The notes beneath the pieces were generated by a model that ran no database searches, was not told the DNA's origin, and saw nothing but the letters and a program-made list of their open reading frames with translations. Shown in pieces: positions 1 to 8,443 of a stretch of 41,524 nt of DNA (within the stretch, counting starts at the first letter, position 1; each line of letters opens with the position of its first letter). A program made the position numbers and the translations under genes. Origin of the DNA: Promineifilum sp. (GTDB lineage: Bacteria > Chloroflexota > Anaerolineae > Promineifilales > Promineifilaceae); the NCBI GenBank assembly GCA_019454405.1, contig JACFOH010000019.1, forward strand, positions 1 through 41,524, given 5' to 3'.

Positions 1-948
1 TGCTACAACGAAGCCGAGACCCTGCCGGCCGTCGTGCGCGAGTTGCCAACCGCCCTGCCCGGCATCGACTGCATCGAGACAATGATCATCGATGACGGCA
101 GCCGCGATGACACGGCCGAGGTCGCCCGGCAACTGGGCGTCACGCACATCATCCGCCACTCACACAATCTGGGTCTGGCCAAGGCGTTCCAGACGGGCAT
201 CGACGCTTGCTTACAGCTCGGTGCAGACGTCATCGTCCATACCGACGCCGACAACCAGTACCCCGGCCGCTACATCGCCGACCTTGTCGCGCCGGTGCTG
301 GCTGAAAAGGCGGACATGGTGATCGGCGATCGGCAGGTCCGAACAATCGAGCATTTCTCGTGGATGAAAAAGCAGATGCTGGCTCTGGGAGGCTGGATGG
401 TGCGCAACGTCAGCGGGATCGACGTGACCGACCCGGTCAGCGGCTTCCGGGCCTACTCGCGTGAGGCGGCCTTGCGCTTCACCATCTTGACCCGCTATAG
501 CTACACCCTGGAGACGATTATTCAGGCGGGCAAAGGCGGCCTAAAAATCAAGAGCGTGCCTATCACGACGAACCCGCCCACGCGACCATCGCGCCTGCAG
601 AACAGCATGTGGCACTTCATCAAGGCGCAGGCCGGGACGATCCTGCGGCTCTACGCCTTCTACGAACCGCTGCGCACCTTCAGCTACATTGCCGTACCGT
701 TCCTGCTGGCAGGATTGATCCTGTGGATACGCTTCTTCATTCACTATTTCTCGGGGCAAAGCGGCATCGGCCGCTTCATCCAGTCGCTGACGTTAGGCAC
801 CGGCCTGTTGCTCGTCGGCACGCTGATCGTTCTGTTCGGTATCCAGGCCGACATCAGCAGCAAGCATCGCCAATTGACGCAAGAGATTTTATATCACCTC
901 AAAAAGATGGAGACCGACGGCCGTATCAACCTGTCAGACCGGACCTGA
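1..948 (+). CDS. Family 2 glycosyltransferase with C-terminal membrane anchor (5' end cut by window)
   Basis: This probably transfers a sugar from a nucleotide sugar to a polyprenyl-phosphate or another membrane acceptor, on the cytoplasmic face of the membrane. The reading frame is open from base 1 and begins inside the GT-A fold with CYNEAETLP, so the true start lies upstream of the window; the first in-frame start-like codon (GTG at 34) would remove this conserved strand. Visible GT2 motifs are DDGSRDDT (nucleotide binding), DADNQYP (the metal-binding DxD-type motif) and a GDRQ segment. Two hydrophobic segments follow near the end (about bases 680-750 and 790-850), then a short charged tail. 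The arrangement resembles DPM1/GtrB-like enzymes. The acceptor and donor cannot be read from sequence. It is the first visible gene of a plus-strand run; the next gene begins 18 bases downstream. Confidence 0.85.
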   Translation, partial: CYNEAETLPAVVRELPTALPGIDCIETMIIDDGSRDDTAEVARQLGVTHIIRHSHNLGLAKAFQTGIDACLQLGADVIVHTDADNQYPGRYIADLVAPVLAEKADMVIGDRQVRTIEHFSWMKKQMLALGGWMVRNVSGIDVTDPVSGFRAYSREAALRFTILTRYSYTLETIIQAGKGGLKIKSVPITTNPPTRPSRLQNSMWHFIKAQAGTILRLYAFYEPLRTFSYIAVPFLLAGLILWIRFFIHYFSGQSGIGRFIQSLTLGTGLLLVGTLIVLFGIQADISSKHRQLTQEILYHLKKMETDGRINLSDRT

Positions 949-966
949 CGAGGAGAGGATTCGCAC

Positions 967-1338
967 ATGTATATGCTAATCATGGTGTTGGACGACATCG
1001 CCCACCTGAATAATGTCCTGGCGGCCTGGGTCAAGGCCGGGGCGCGCGGCGTGACCATCCTGGAAAGCACCGGGCTGCATCGTGTCATGCTGCGCCATAA
1101 GCCGGAAGCCGCCTATGCCGGCTTCAGCCGTATGTTCGGCAGTGATCGCGTCGGCCACAAGACGCTCTTCGCCATCATCGATGACATGGCCATCGCCGAG
1201 GCTGTCGCCGCCGCCACCGAGCAAGTCGTCGGCGATCTCAACGAACCCCACCGGGGGATCCTGTTCGCCTTGCCGGTCGTCAAGGCCTGGGGGTTGGCGT
1301 CCAACGAAACGGCCGCCGGCACAGGACGGGTGGGTTAG
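967..1338 (+). CDS. PII-like small regulatory protein
   Basis: A 123-residue protein with the pattern of a PII/ferredoxin-like fold: beta strand MYMLIMVLD, helix, strand GVTILESTGL, a variable loop of about 25 residues where PII proteins carry the T-loop, strand KTLFAIID, helix, and strand GILFALPVV. GlnB-type uridylylation and the canonical PII signatures are not visible, so this is a divergent PII-like member and not GlnB or GlnK. PII-like proteins form trimers that sense small ligands and often bind transporters. The ATG follows an AGGAG-type ribosome site at about 951. The stop is only three bases before the start of the cation exchanger gene, so the two are almost certainly co-translated. 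Its job as a regulator of that exchanger is inferred from this spacing; the ligand is unknown. Confidence 0.6.
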   Translation: MYMLIMVLDDIAHLNNVLAAWVKAGARGVTILESTGLHRVMLRHKPEAAYAGFSRMFGSDRVGHKTLFAIIDDMAIAEAVAAATEQVVGDLNEPHRGILFALPVVKAWGLASNETAAGTGRVG

Positions 1339-1341
1339 GCC

Positions 1342-2331
1342 ATGGTCTGGCTTCTCTTCCTGGCCAGTTCGGCCGTCGTCACGCTGGCGGCTACCAAGCT
1401 GGCCGAGTACAGCGATATCATCGGCGTGCGGACAAAGCTGGGCGGATTGTTCGTTGGCACCATCTTCCTGGCCGCCGCCACATCCATGCCCGAGCTAATG
1501 GCTTCGATCAGTTCGTTCCGATCCGGCGCGGTCAATCTGGCCGCCGGTAACTTCTTCGGCAGCAACATGACCAATATCGCCCTGCTGGCGGTCGTCGATC
1601 TCGGTCTTCGCCGGATACCGCTCCTGCGTGGAACGGCCATCAGTCACTCGCTGACGGCCGCGCTGGCGACGGTGCTGATGCTGGTTGCGGTCACATCCAT
1701 CGTCCTCGGCGGCGTGCCTGCCATCGGCTGGGTAGGGCTGGATAGCCTGCTGCTCATCGGCTTGTACTTCGCCGGGATGTGGCTCGTGCAGCGCGAAAAT
1801 AACGCGAACGCCGGCCCGGCGGTCATCGAGGAACCGGCCGACGATTTTCCCTCGCTGCGACGTGGCATCATCGGCTTTATTATCGCTACCGCCGTTCTCC
1901 TGGTCACCGTGCCCCAATTGGTGAAAGCCTCGCTGGGCATCGCCGAGATCACCGGCCTCGGTTCAGGCTTCATCGGCACGGCGTTGCTAAGCTTCGTCAC
2001 GTCGCTGCCGGAGCTGGTCGCGGCCATCGCCGCCGTCCGCCTCGGCGCGTTCGACATGGCCGTCGGCAACCTGCTCGGCTCCAACGTATTCAACATGTTC
2101 GGCCTGGCCATTGCCGACTTCTTCCTGCTCGACGGAGCGTTCCTAAGCCTCATCAATGAGAACTTCGTGCTCGTCGGTCTGTTGGGTATTTTGCTGACCA
2201 ACATGGCCCTGATCGGCAATCTGGCCCGCGTTCAGCGCAAATTTTTATTCATCGAGCTGGACTCAGTGGCGATCCTGTTCGTCTATCTGGCGGGCATGTA
2301 TCTGCTCTACTTGCGTGGGGTCGGTCTCTAA
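1342..2331 (+). CDS. Na+/Ca2+ exchanger family (CaCA) membrane antiporter
   Basis: An integral membrane protein of 329 residues, the normal length for bacterial YrbG-like exchangers of the Ca2+:cation antiporter superfamily. It has the two inverted alpha-repeats that form the ion site: TSMPEL (47-52) with GNFFGSN (69-75), and TSLPEL (220-225) with GNLLGSN (242-248). The acidic Glu of each TS(M/L)PEL motif is present, so transport should be possible. About ten hydrophobic segments are visible, with an acidic cytoplasmic loop near residues 155-175. The counter-ions (Na+ or H+ against Ca2+) cannot be decided from sequence. It is tightly coupled to the PII-like gene upstream, which suggests that a small-molecule sensor gates or modulates it. 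Confidence 0.9.
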   Translation: MVWLLFLASSAVVTLAATKLAEYSDIIGVRTKLGGLFVGTIFLAAATSMPELMASISSFRSGAVNLAAGNFFGSNMTNIALLAVVDLGLRRIPLLRGTAISHSLTAALATVLMLVAVTSIVLGGVPAIGWVGLDSLLLIGLYFAGMWLVQRENNANAGPAVIEEPADDFPSLRRGIIGFIIATAVLLVTVPQLVKASLGIAEITGLGSGFIGTALLSFVTSLPELVAAIAAVRLGAFDMAVGNLLGSNVFNMFGLAIADFFLLDGAFLSLINENFVLVGLLGILLTNMALIGNLARVQRKFLFIELDSVAILFVYLAGMYLLYLRGVGL

Positions 2332-2366
2332 ATCGCACAATCCATCACGGAGAAGGCAAAAAGAGG

Positions 2367-2960
2367 ATGCTTACAGAAGATAAACGACTGGCCAGCCAGC
2401 TCGATTTCCTGATCGAGATGGACAAACTAAAAAGCATCCAGCGGCACTCGCTATTGGTCAATGGCTCGCGCGCGGAGAACTCAGCCGAGCACAGCTGGCA
2501 TCTGGCGGTCATGGCCATGATCCTGAGCGAATACGCCGGCGAGGCGGTCGACGCAGGTCACGTGGTGCGCATGCTGCTGGTACATGACATCATCGAGATC
2601 GACGCCGGAGACACTTTCGCCTATGACATCCAGGCCAATCTGGACAAGGCCCAACGCGAGAGACTTGCTGCCGACCGGCTGTTTGGGTTACTGCCTGAAG
2701 ACCAGGCAATCGAGCTCCGCGCATTATGGGAAGAGTTCGAAGCCCGAGAGACTGGCGAGGCGCGCTTCGCCCACGCGATGGACCGGCTCATGCCGCTACT
2801 GCATAACTATCTGAATGAAGGCGCGACCTGGGTGAAGAACGGAGTGACGCTCGAGCAAGTGCGACGACGCACGGCGGCTATCCCTGATAGTTCAGAAACC
2901 CTGGGCCGTTTCGTCGAGGCGATTCTGGCGGCCAGCCTGGAACGCGGCTACATCAGGTAG
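2367..2960 (+). CDS. HD-domain phosphohydrolase (YfbR/HDDC2-like)
   Basis: A soluble 197-residue HD-superfamily protein. Metal-binding residues are visible as H42 in SAEHSWH, the H73-D74 doublet in [13 protein letters not shown], and a later Asp in HAMDRLMP. The length and the order EHSWH...HD...D match the YfbR/HDDC2 group, whose studied members remove phosphate from 5'-deoxynucleotides; that substrate is family knowledge and has not been shown here. A purine-rich stretch (GGAGAAGG and AAGAGG) precedes the ATG. It ends the plus-strand run, and its last eight bases overlap the 3' end of the convergent MBL-fold gene. Confidence 0.85.
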   Translation: MLTEDKRLASQLDFLIEMDKLKSIQRHSLLVNGSRAENSAEHSWHLAVMAMILSEYAGEAVDAGHVVRMLLVHDIIEIDAGDTFAYDIQANLDKAQRERLAADRLFGLLPEDQAIELRALWEEFEARETGEARFAHAMDRLMPLLHNYLNEGATWVKNGVTLEQVRRRTAAIPDSSETLGRFVEAILAASLERGYIR

Positions 2961-3729
2961 GCGTTCCCATTCGGGCGTAAAATCCGGACAGGTCCAGCGC
3001 GTCGCCGGGGTCGAGCACGCACACCTGCACTTCGGGCGCGATTTTATTGGCGTGCCGGGCAAATTCATAAGGCGTCCGGTTTGTCCGGTGGGACATTAGC
3101 GGGCGTAATCCTAACGGGAAGTAAGTCCCCCAATGAATCGGAATAGCCAGGGATGGTTGCAACATCTCCAGCGATTTGGCCGCGCGATACGGATTCATGT
3201 GGCCTGCTCCAAGCGTTGGCCCCCAACCCCACACCGGCAACAGCGCCACATCGGTCATCCGACCGATGGCCGACATCCCATCGAACAGGTCGGTATCACC
3301 CGAGAAATATATGTTACGACCGCCCTGCATAATATAACCCAGGCAGTCGGTCTGCGGCCGGCCGGGGATCGACCGCCCGGCGTGTTCCGACGGAGTCGCC
3401 TGAATAGTAACGCCGCCAACGCGCAGACTCTCTCCTGCGGACAACTCGGTCACATGATTGAAACCGTGTCGCGAGAGATATTTGGCCGAGCCACGCGGCG
3501 CGACCAATTGCCGATCCCAGCCCAGCAAGCGCAAGGAGCGCAAATGCACATGATCAGCGTGAAGATGGGAGAGCAATACAACATCCAGGCGCTCCAGGTC
3601 CAGCTCTGGAGTCCGGGACATCCGCATCAGGTGGCTCACACGAGGGGTTAGTAGCGGGTCGGTCAGGATGCGCACGCCGTCCAGCTCGATAAGCAAGGTG
3701 GCATGGCCAACGTATGTAACTTGATTCAC
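2953..3729 (-). CDS. MBL-fold metal-dependent hydrolase (UlaG/NAPE-PLD-like)
   Basis: A 258-residue metallo-beta-lactamase fold protein. Metal ligands are visible in HLHADH (55-60), a downstream His in PSEHAG, the FSGDTD segment and the late HWGTYFP. The order and length fit the UlaG/YtnP-like Zn-dependent hydrolase branch (lactonase, phosphodiesterase or RNase-like substrates in known relatives); the substrate here is unknown. The start is a GTG at 3729 and no Shine-Dalgarno site is visible. A CATAAT element lies only seven bases upstream, so the mRNA may be leaderless, although the matching -35 (TTAGGC, 18-base spacing) is weak. About 90 bases further upstream on the same strand is the terminator of the 8-codon unit, so this gene could also be reached by read-through from it. 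Confidence 0.85.
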   Translation of the reverse strand: MNQVTYVGHATLLIELDGVRILTDPLLTPRVSHLMRMSRTPELDLERLDVVLLSHLHADHVHLRSLRLLGWDRQLVAPRGSAKYLSRHGFNHVTELSAGESLRVGGVTIQATPSEHAGRSIPGRPQTDCLGYIMQGGRNIYFSGDTDLFDGMSAIGRMTDVALLPVWGWGPTLGAGHMNPYRAAKSLEMLQPSLAIPIHWGTYFPLGLRPLMSHRTNRTPYEFARHANKIAPEVQVCVLDPGDALDLSGFYARMGTPT

Positions 3730-3821
3730 ATGTTGGATTATGGCAAAACGTTTCCCGATCGCCTAATGGACTTCAGCGGATTATCATGTTCGTCGCCCGG
3801 CCGGCCGGGGGGTCCAAAATA

Positions 3822-3852
3822 AAAACCTGGCGATTGCTCATCGCCAGGTTTT
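3822..3852 (-). terminator. Intrinsic terminator after the 8-codon ORF
   Basis: A perfect 13-bp stem (3822-3834 with 3840-3852) closes a 5-base loop. Read on the minus strand, the hairpin is followed by a T-rich tail: five T, one A, four T. The stem begins inside the TAA stop codon of the micro-ORF. On the plus strand the T tract is only four bases, so termination should work mainly on minus-strand transcripts. Confidence 0.8.
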
Positions 3853-3877
3853 ATGTGACTGGATTCACCCCGTACAT
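3851..3877 (-). CDS. 8-codon micro-ORF (MYGVNPVT) with strong ribosome-binding site
   Basis: On the minus strand an AAGGAGGG Shine-Dalgarno sequence (3883-3890) stands five bases before an ATG, which opens a frame of eight codons ending in TAA. The predicted peptide is MYGVNPVT. The ribosome site is the best match to the 16S tail in the window, which argues that the frame is translated or that ribosomes load there. It is enclosed by its own promoter and a terminator, so the predicted transcript is only about 75 nucleotides. The peptide matches no family known to me. Possible roles are a leader peptide controlling read-through into the MBL-fold gene, a stand-alone tiny protein, or a small RNA that uses the ribosome site. 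It shows no run of one amino acid like those in classical biosynthetic attenuators. Confidence 0.55.
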   Translation of the reverse strand: MYGVNPVT

Positions 3878-3898
3878 AATGCCCTCCTTAGTCCAACA

Positions 3899-3926
3899 AT
3901 CATACCCTTATCCGTCAAGCTCACAA
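3899..3926 (-). promoter_or_regulatory. Sigma-70-type promoter for the 8-codon unit
   Basis: On the minus strand a TTGTGA -35 element (3921-3926) and a TATGAT -10 element (3899-3904) are separated by 16 bases. Transcription would begin near 3892, giving a leader of about 15 bases that contains the Shine-Dalgarno sequence. Confidence 0.55.
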
Positions 3927-4000
3927 GAGGCGGTCTACCGATCTTTTTCTATGTATTTTATTTAGTTCCTTGTGGGGGACAGCCTTGAATTATCCTGTGT

Positions 4001-4029
4001 TTGACGATTCCATTACGCTCTCATACAAT
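4001..4029 (+). promoter_or_regulatory. Sigma-70-type promoter for degV
   Basis: TTGACG (4001-4006) and TACAAT (4024-4029) are separated by exactly 17 bases. The predicted start is near 4036, about 50 bases before the degV ATG, and AAGGAG at 4073-4078 lies inside that leader as the ribosome site. Confidence 0.7.
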
Positions 4030-4088
4030 CTTTCCGCTTCAAGCCACAAGTAGAATTCACCACATTATACGGAAGGAGAAATGGGCGA

Positions 4089-4943
4089 ATGTCCAAAACT
4101 AAAGTTGCCATTATCACCGACAGCACCGCCAATCTGCCCCCTGAAATCATCGAGGAACATCAAATCTATGTCATCCCGCAAATTCTGAATTGGGAAGGCC
4201 GGAGCCTGCTGGACCAGATCGACATCACAACGGCGCAATTTTACGAGCGACTGCCACTCTCGAAAGATCTGCCAAAGACCTCCCAACCGGCGCCGGGGCA
4301 GTTCACCGAACATTTCATGAAGGTGGCTGAGGGCGCAGATAGCATCGTTGCTATTTTCGTGTCGGAGCTTCTCAGCGGCACGATCCAGTCGGCTCATCTA
4401 GGGGCGGAGGCGATGGGCGACTACCCCATCGAGATCGTCGACTCGCGTTCCGCATCGTTAGGGTTGGGGCTGCTGGCAGTGGCGGCGGCTCGCTATGCGG
4501 CTGCGGGACACGATTACCGCGAAGTCGCCGAGTACGTCCGGGGACTTGTGCCGCGCATGCACGTTCTGTTCGTCGTCGACACGCTGGAATACCTCCACAA
4601 GGGCGGCCGCATCGGCGGCGCGAAGAGGCTTGTCGGCTCGATGTTATCGATTAAACCCGTTCTACACCTGGAAAATGGCCAGATCGAACCGCTGGCTTCC
4701 ATTCGCACCAAGAAGAAGGCCGTCCAGCATATGATGGACATCGTCCTGAAAACGATGAAGGGCAAGAAGCACATCCACGCCGGCGTCGTCCATGCCAGCG
4801 CCATAGGAGAAGCTCAGGCCATAGCCGACCACATTCGCGCAGAAGTGAATGTAGAGGAGCTTATCGTCACTGAACTCACCCCCGTAATCGGCGCCAATGT
4901 CGGCCCCGGCGTCGTGGGCATGGGTTATTACATCGAAGAATAA
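4089..4943 (+). CDS. DegV family fatty-acid-binding protein
   Basis: A soluble 284-residue member of the DegV family. These bind a single fatty acid; the FakB proteins of Firmicutes present it to the kinase FakA. Recognisable motifs are ITDSTANLPPE (9-19), the conserved TSQPAPGQF (64-72) and LLSGTIQSA, whose Ser and Thr residues contact the carboxylate in known structures, plus the later HKGGRIGGAKR and GxNVGPGVVG segments. The length equals that of family members. No FakA-like kinase lies in the window, so the partner is not evident. AAGGAG ten bases before the ATG sets the start; an ATG at 4081 is out of frame. It stands alone between its own promoter and a terminator hairpin. Confidence 0.9.
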   Translation: MSKTKVAIITDSTANLPPEIIEEHQIYVIPQILNWEGRSLLDQIDITTAQFYERLPLSKDLPKTSQPAPGQFTEHFMKVAEGADSIVAIFVSELLSGTIQSAHLGAEAMGDYPIEIVDSRSASLGLGLLAVAAARYAAAGHDYREVAEYVRGLVPRMHVLFVVDTLEYLHKGGRIGGAKRLVGSMLSIKPVLHLENGQIEPLASIRTKKKAVQHMMDIVLKTMKGKKHIHAGVVHASAIGEAQAIADHIRAEVNVEELIVTELTPVIGANVGPGVVGMGYYIEE

Positions 4944-4964
4944 CGGCCGGCCCCGGCCGGCCGT
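4943..4964. terminator. GC-rich palindrome between convergent genes, probable bidirectional terminator
   Basis: ACGGCCGGCC at 4943-4952 is followed after two bases by its exact reverse complement at 4955-4964. It begins at the last base of the degV stop codon and precedes the convergent regulator gene. No T-run follows on either side, so termination efficiency is uncertain. Confidence 0.5.
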
Positions 4965-4985
4965 ATCCGAGGTCTGGTGACGCGC

Positions 4986-5645
4986 TTACTCATTCGGGGA
5001 GAGCGTCGCCAGACCTTGTTGCACAGCCAGCATCGACAATTGCACGCGGTTCTCCACCTGCCCCTTGTGGATCATATTGCCGATATGCGTCCCGACGGTT
5101 CGTGTCGCGATATTCAAACGCTCCCCAATCTCCCTGTTGCTCATCCCTCGCACAATAAGCGGCAATATCTCTAATTCGCGCGGGGTCAACAACTCCGCCA
5201 GGCGAGGTTTGGCTTGTTGGCGGCTTAGATTCACCATCAACTGACGAGCCACGATGGGATCAAGTGGCATCTTCCGAGCATAGACCCCGCGAATCCCCGC
5301 AACCAGCTCCGTCAACTTCGCATCCTTCAGAAGGTACCCTAATGCGCCGGCGCTGATCGATTCCACAATCTGAACATCGTCATTGAAGCTGGACAGGATG
5401 AGGATGCGCGCATCGGGTCGCTGCTTGATGATGTCACGCGTGGCATCGATGCCGTTTTTTCGGGGCATCTTCAGATCCATCAAAATCACATCGGGTTCCA
5501 GCAATAAGGCTTGTTCCACCGCCTCCACGCCGTCGGCTGCTTCGCCGATCACTTCTATTTCGGGACGCATCTCCAATAAGGCGATCAATCCCTGACGCAC
5601 AATAGCGTGATCATCGACTAACAACACACGTATTTTTTCATCCAT
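4986..5645 (-). CDS. NarL/LuxR-type response regulator
   Basis: A 219-residue two-component regulator. The receiver domain (about 5-120) has the acidic pocket D11/D12, the phospho-acceptor D57 in ILMDLKMP, the switch Ser in ILSSF and the Lys in YLLKDA. The C-terminal LuxR-type helix-turn-helix (about 150-205) carries LTPRELEILPLIVRGMSNRE followed by the recognition helix near TRTVGTHIGN. It is expected to bind DNA as a dimer when phosphorylated. The gene lies 132 bases downstream of the GAF histidine kinase on the same strand, so that kinase is the likely partner. A strong GGAGGGAGG ribosome site precedes the ATG. Its target genes are not indicated by the sequence. Confidence 0.93.
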   Translation of the reverse strand: MDEKIRVLLVDDHAIVRQGLIALLEMRPEIEVIGEAADGVEAVEQALLLEPDVILMDLKMPRKNGIDATRDIIKQRPDARILILSSFNDDVQIVESISAGALGYLLKDAKLTELVAGIRGVYARKMPLDPIVARQLMVNLSRQQAKPRLAELLTPRELEILPLIVRGMSNREIGERLNIATRTVGTHIGNMIHKGQVENRVQLSMLAVQQGLATLSPNE

Positions 5646-5777
5646 GGCAGACCTCCCTCCAAATCCCCATTACGCCCACCGGGCCGCAATCTATCAAAAT
5701 AATGATAAGGCTTCGCCGCCAGGCTGCTTCACGACAGATTAATAACGCGGCGGCCGATACGCAAACCGGCATGCCTG

Positions 5778-8435
5778 TTATCGGGGAACACGTACGATTA
5801 TAGCCGTCCCGCGGCCGATTTGCGTCTCCAGAGTCAACGTGCCGCCCACTTTACTGGTACGCTTTCTCATACTCTCCAATCCCATCCGGCCCGCTTCTAC
5901 GACGTCGGCCTCATTAAACCCGACCCCGTCATCGACGATGGACATGAAATAGCCATCAGCTTCGGTCGCTAATGTGACGACGACCTGGCGAGCATGACTG
6001 TGCCGCAGAGAGTTATTAAGCGCCTCCAGCGCGATCCGGTAAAACGCCTCCTCAATGGGGATCGGCAAATCGCCGCACTCATCCGCGCGAACCTCGGCCT
6101 GGATATCCAACCGGTGTTCGACAACCGAAAGCCGTTCTCTCAGTGCCCCCACGAGCCCCAGACGGGCGAGCAACTCCGTCCGCAGTTCGAACAATAATGA
6201 GCGGAGTTCCCGCAGGGCCAAATCGGTCATATCCAGGATCGACTGGGCGCTCTGCTGCGTCTTGACCAGATTGCCGGTCTGAGCTGCCCCTTGTGCCGCC
6301 CCGGCAAACAAGCCGATGCTATAGATCGATTGCGTCACTGAGTCATGGATCTCGCGCGCCAGGCGTTCGCGCTCCTCGATGATGGCCGCCTGGCGAGCGA
6401 TCTGTCGAAGCCGAATGTTTTCGACGGCTACGGCGATCTGGTCAACGACCGTCACCAGGAGCGGAATAGTTTCATCAGGCACGCCTCCGGGCGAATCATA
6501 GGCCAAACAAAACAGCCCCAGATTCGAACCGCTGGAGCGTAGCGGTAACACCGCCAGAGAGCCGCCGTCCGCGCCAGGCCACCCATCCGGCAAATCGGCT
6601 CCGGACAAGATATTGAATGTATCAATCGTCGGCGGCCACAGATCAAGATTACCGGACACCAGCTCGCATAACGCCTCGGTAACAAGCGTTTGACGAGCGG
6701 TGATGGCTGCCAGTTCCAGGCCGCGCTCGTTACCGCCATCCAGAAAGATAGCGGCCATTGATCCGCCAAAAGCTTCAATGACCAGCTCCAGCAAACGTTC
6801 CAGCAAGCTCTCGAGGTCGGTCTTGCTGACAGCCGTCACAGTAATGCCATAGAGCACGTTAAATTCGCGTTCGCGCTCGCGATAACGCCTGCCTAATTCG
6901 TCCGTGGCGGCTTGTTGGCGAACAAAGAGCCGGCCGTTCTCGATGGCGATGGCTGCCTGATTCGCGAAGGCCATGGCCAGATCGCGATCTTTTTCGTCGA
7001 ACGTGTTAGGTTGATCGCGATCGATCGCCAACAACCCAACGCATTCCCCCTTCACCAGCAGCGGCACGCCCATCCAGGCGCGTATGTACTCAAACCCCGC
7101 GATGGCTACCCAGTCGGGTGATTGGCTTGTGTCTTCGATAATCACCGGCTGCATCGACTCAATCGCCGCCCACATGGAACGTGGGCGCCTGGCCAATAAC
7201 TTGTCACTCTGTTCATAGCCGACCGGATCGCCATGCTGGGCGGCTAGCCTCAAGACCCCATCCTCCAGCAAAAGAATTGCCGCGCTCCGAAAGGATATGA
7301 CCGTATCAAGCATAGTCAGGATCCGTCGTGAGAGTTCGCCCGGCGTCAGGTCCAGCGCCAGGCTGGCGGCCACTTCGCGCAGGATCGATTCACGCTGACG
7401 GGCCTCCTGCTCAGCTTCCAGCAACTGTCGGTTCTGGATGGCAACGGTGATGGAATCAGCTATCTCGCGCGCGCCATTAATCTCGCGCGCGCTAAAATCG
7501 CGCACCTCCGACAGGACAATAATGACGCATCCGATCGTCACTTCATGGTAACGGAGAGGGACAGCCATGAGGGAACGACCGCCCAGATCGACGATCTCGG
7601 TCATATTAAGAGATCGATCGCGCGATGGGCTGAGATCGCGATTGATATAAACATGTCCTCTTTCCAGCTGACGCAGGGCATCGAACATCACCAGTGAAAA
7701 AATTCTGCCCGTCGGGTAATGAGCGTGAGTGCTCCTCTGGACGATCAGTTGATCACGTTCGCTATCGATAAGCGCGATAGAGATGACATGCGCCGGGATA
7801 ATGTGATGGAGATAATCGATGGAAATATCGACGATAGCCGACAAGGACTCGGCCGACAGGATGGCCAGGTCGATCTCGCGTAACCCTTGTAGCCGCCTGG
7901 CATACTCACGCTGGGTTTCCTCGGCGCGAGCCCGCTCGGCGATATGGAAGGACAACTCGCGATTGGTCTGAGCCAGTCTGTCGCGCGAGCTTTCCAGCGC
8001 TTTCTGGGTTCGCGTCAGGGCATAAGTAGCCGCGCGACTGATGGCCTCCTGTTGCTTAAGCAAGACCGGTTGAGACGCGGCGACGAAACCGCCGGAAATC
8101 CCGGCTAGTAGCTGCATCAAGCGAGTCGGAGTCGTCACACCCTCGAATTCTACGGCCAGACAAGACAGGGTGTTTTGCAGGGCGTCAGCTTTCAGAAGGT
8201 TCAGATCGACAAGTCCCTGCCCGATCGCTCGCCCTACTTGTTCGATATCGGCCGGATCGCCGCCACCAAGCGCATCAATGGCGCTGGTCGTCATCCGCTC
8301 AAATCGCCGCCGAATTTCCACGGAAGGCATAGGAATATAAGCAATGTGAGTGACAGCCTTTCGCCACGCGGCGGCGATCTCGATCAGGCGCTCTTCATTC
8401 AGATTCATGACCAGATAATTATCATGCACCTGCAA
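5778..8435 (-). CDS. Soluble triple-GAF sensor histidine kinase (NarX/DegS class)
   Basis: An 885-residue cytoplasmic kinase with no convincing membrane segment. An N-terminal helical region (about 1-140) and a coiled coil (about 140-190) lead into three GAF-like domains (about 190-345, 355-505 and 525-675). The HisKA_3 dimerisation domain has the phosphorylated His at 697 in REIHDSVTQ, and a HATPase domain follows with an N-box-like EALNNSLRHS and a DDGVGF G-box. GAF domains commonly bind cyclic nucleotides, haem or small ligands; the signal cannot be told here. The start is a TTG at 8435, preceded by AAGG and lying eight bases after the methyltransferase stop; GTG at 8429 or ATG at 8408 are alternatives. 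The response regulator downstream is the expected partner. Confidence 0.92.
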   Translation of the reverse strand: MQVHDNYLVMNLNEERLIEIAAAWRKAVTHIAYIPMPSVEIRRRFERMTTSAIDALGGGDPADIEQVGRAIGQGLVDLNLLKADALQNTLSCLAVEFEGVTTPTRLMQLLAGISGGFVAASQPVLLKQQEAISRAATYALTRTQKALESSRDRLAQTNRELSFHIAERARAEETQREYARRLQGLREIDLAILSAESLSAIVDISIDYLHHIIPAHVISIALIDSERDQLIVQRSTHAHYPTGRIFSLVMFDALRQLERGHVYINRDLSPSRDRSLNMTEIVDLGGRSLMAVPLRYHEVTIGCVIIVLSEVRDFSAREINGAREIADSITVAIQNRQLLEAEQEARQRESILREVAASLALDLTPGELSRRILTMLDTVISFRSAAILLLEDGVLRLAAQHGDPVGYEQSDKLLARRPRSMWAAIESMQPVIIEDTSQSPDWVAIAGFEYIRAWMGVPLLVKGECVGLLAIDRDQPNTFDEKDRDLAMAFANQAAIAIENGRLFVRQQAATDELGRRYREREREFNVLYGITVTAVSKTDLESLLERLLELVIEAFGGSMAAIFLDGGNERGLELAAITARQTLVTEALCELVSGNLDLWPPTIDTFNILSGADLPDGWPGADGGSLAVLPLRSSGSNLGLFCLAYDSPGGVPDETIPLLVTVVDQIAVAVENIRLRQIARQAAIIEERERLAREIHDSVTQSIYSIGLFAGAAQGAAQTGNLVKTQQSAQSILDMTDLALRELRSLLFELRTELLARLGLVGALRERLSVVEHRLDIQAEVRADECGDLPIPIEEAFYRIALEALNNSLRHSHARQVVVTLATEADGYFMSIVDDGVGFNEADVVEAGRMGLESMRKRTSKVGGTLTLETQIGRGTAIIVRVPR

Positions 8436-8443
8436 CTACTACC

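Larger units (their letters stand above)
3730..4088. other. Divergent intergenic region with two promoters and a short transcription unit
   Basis: This 359-base stretch lies between the minus-strand MBL-fold gene and plus-strand degV. It holds a consensus promoter for degV, a separate minus-strand promoter, an 8-codon ORF with a strong ribosome site, and an intrinsic terminator. A GGCCGG-rich palindromic patch lies at about 3797-3812. Nothing else recognisable was seen. Confidence 0.7.
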
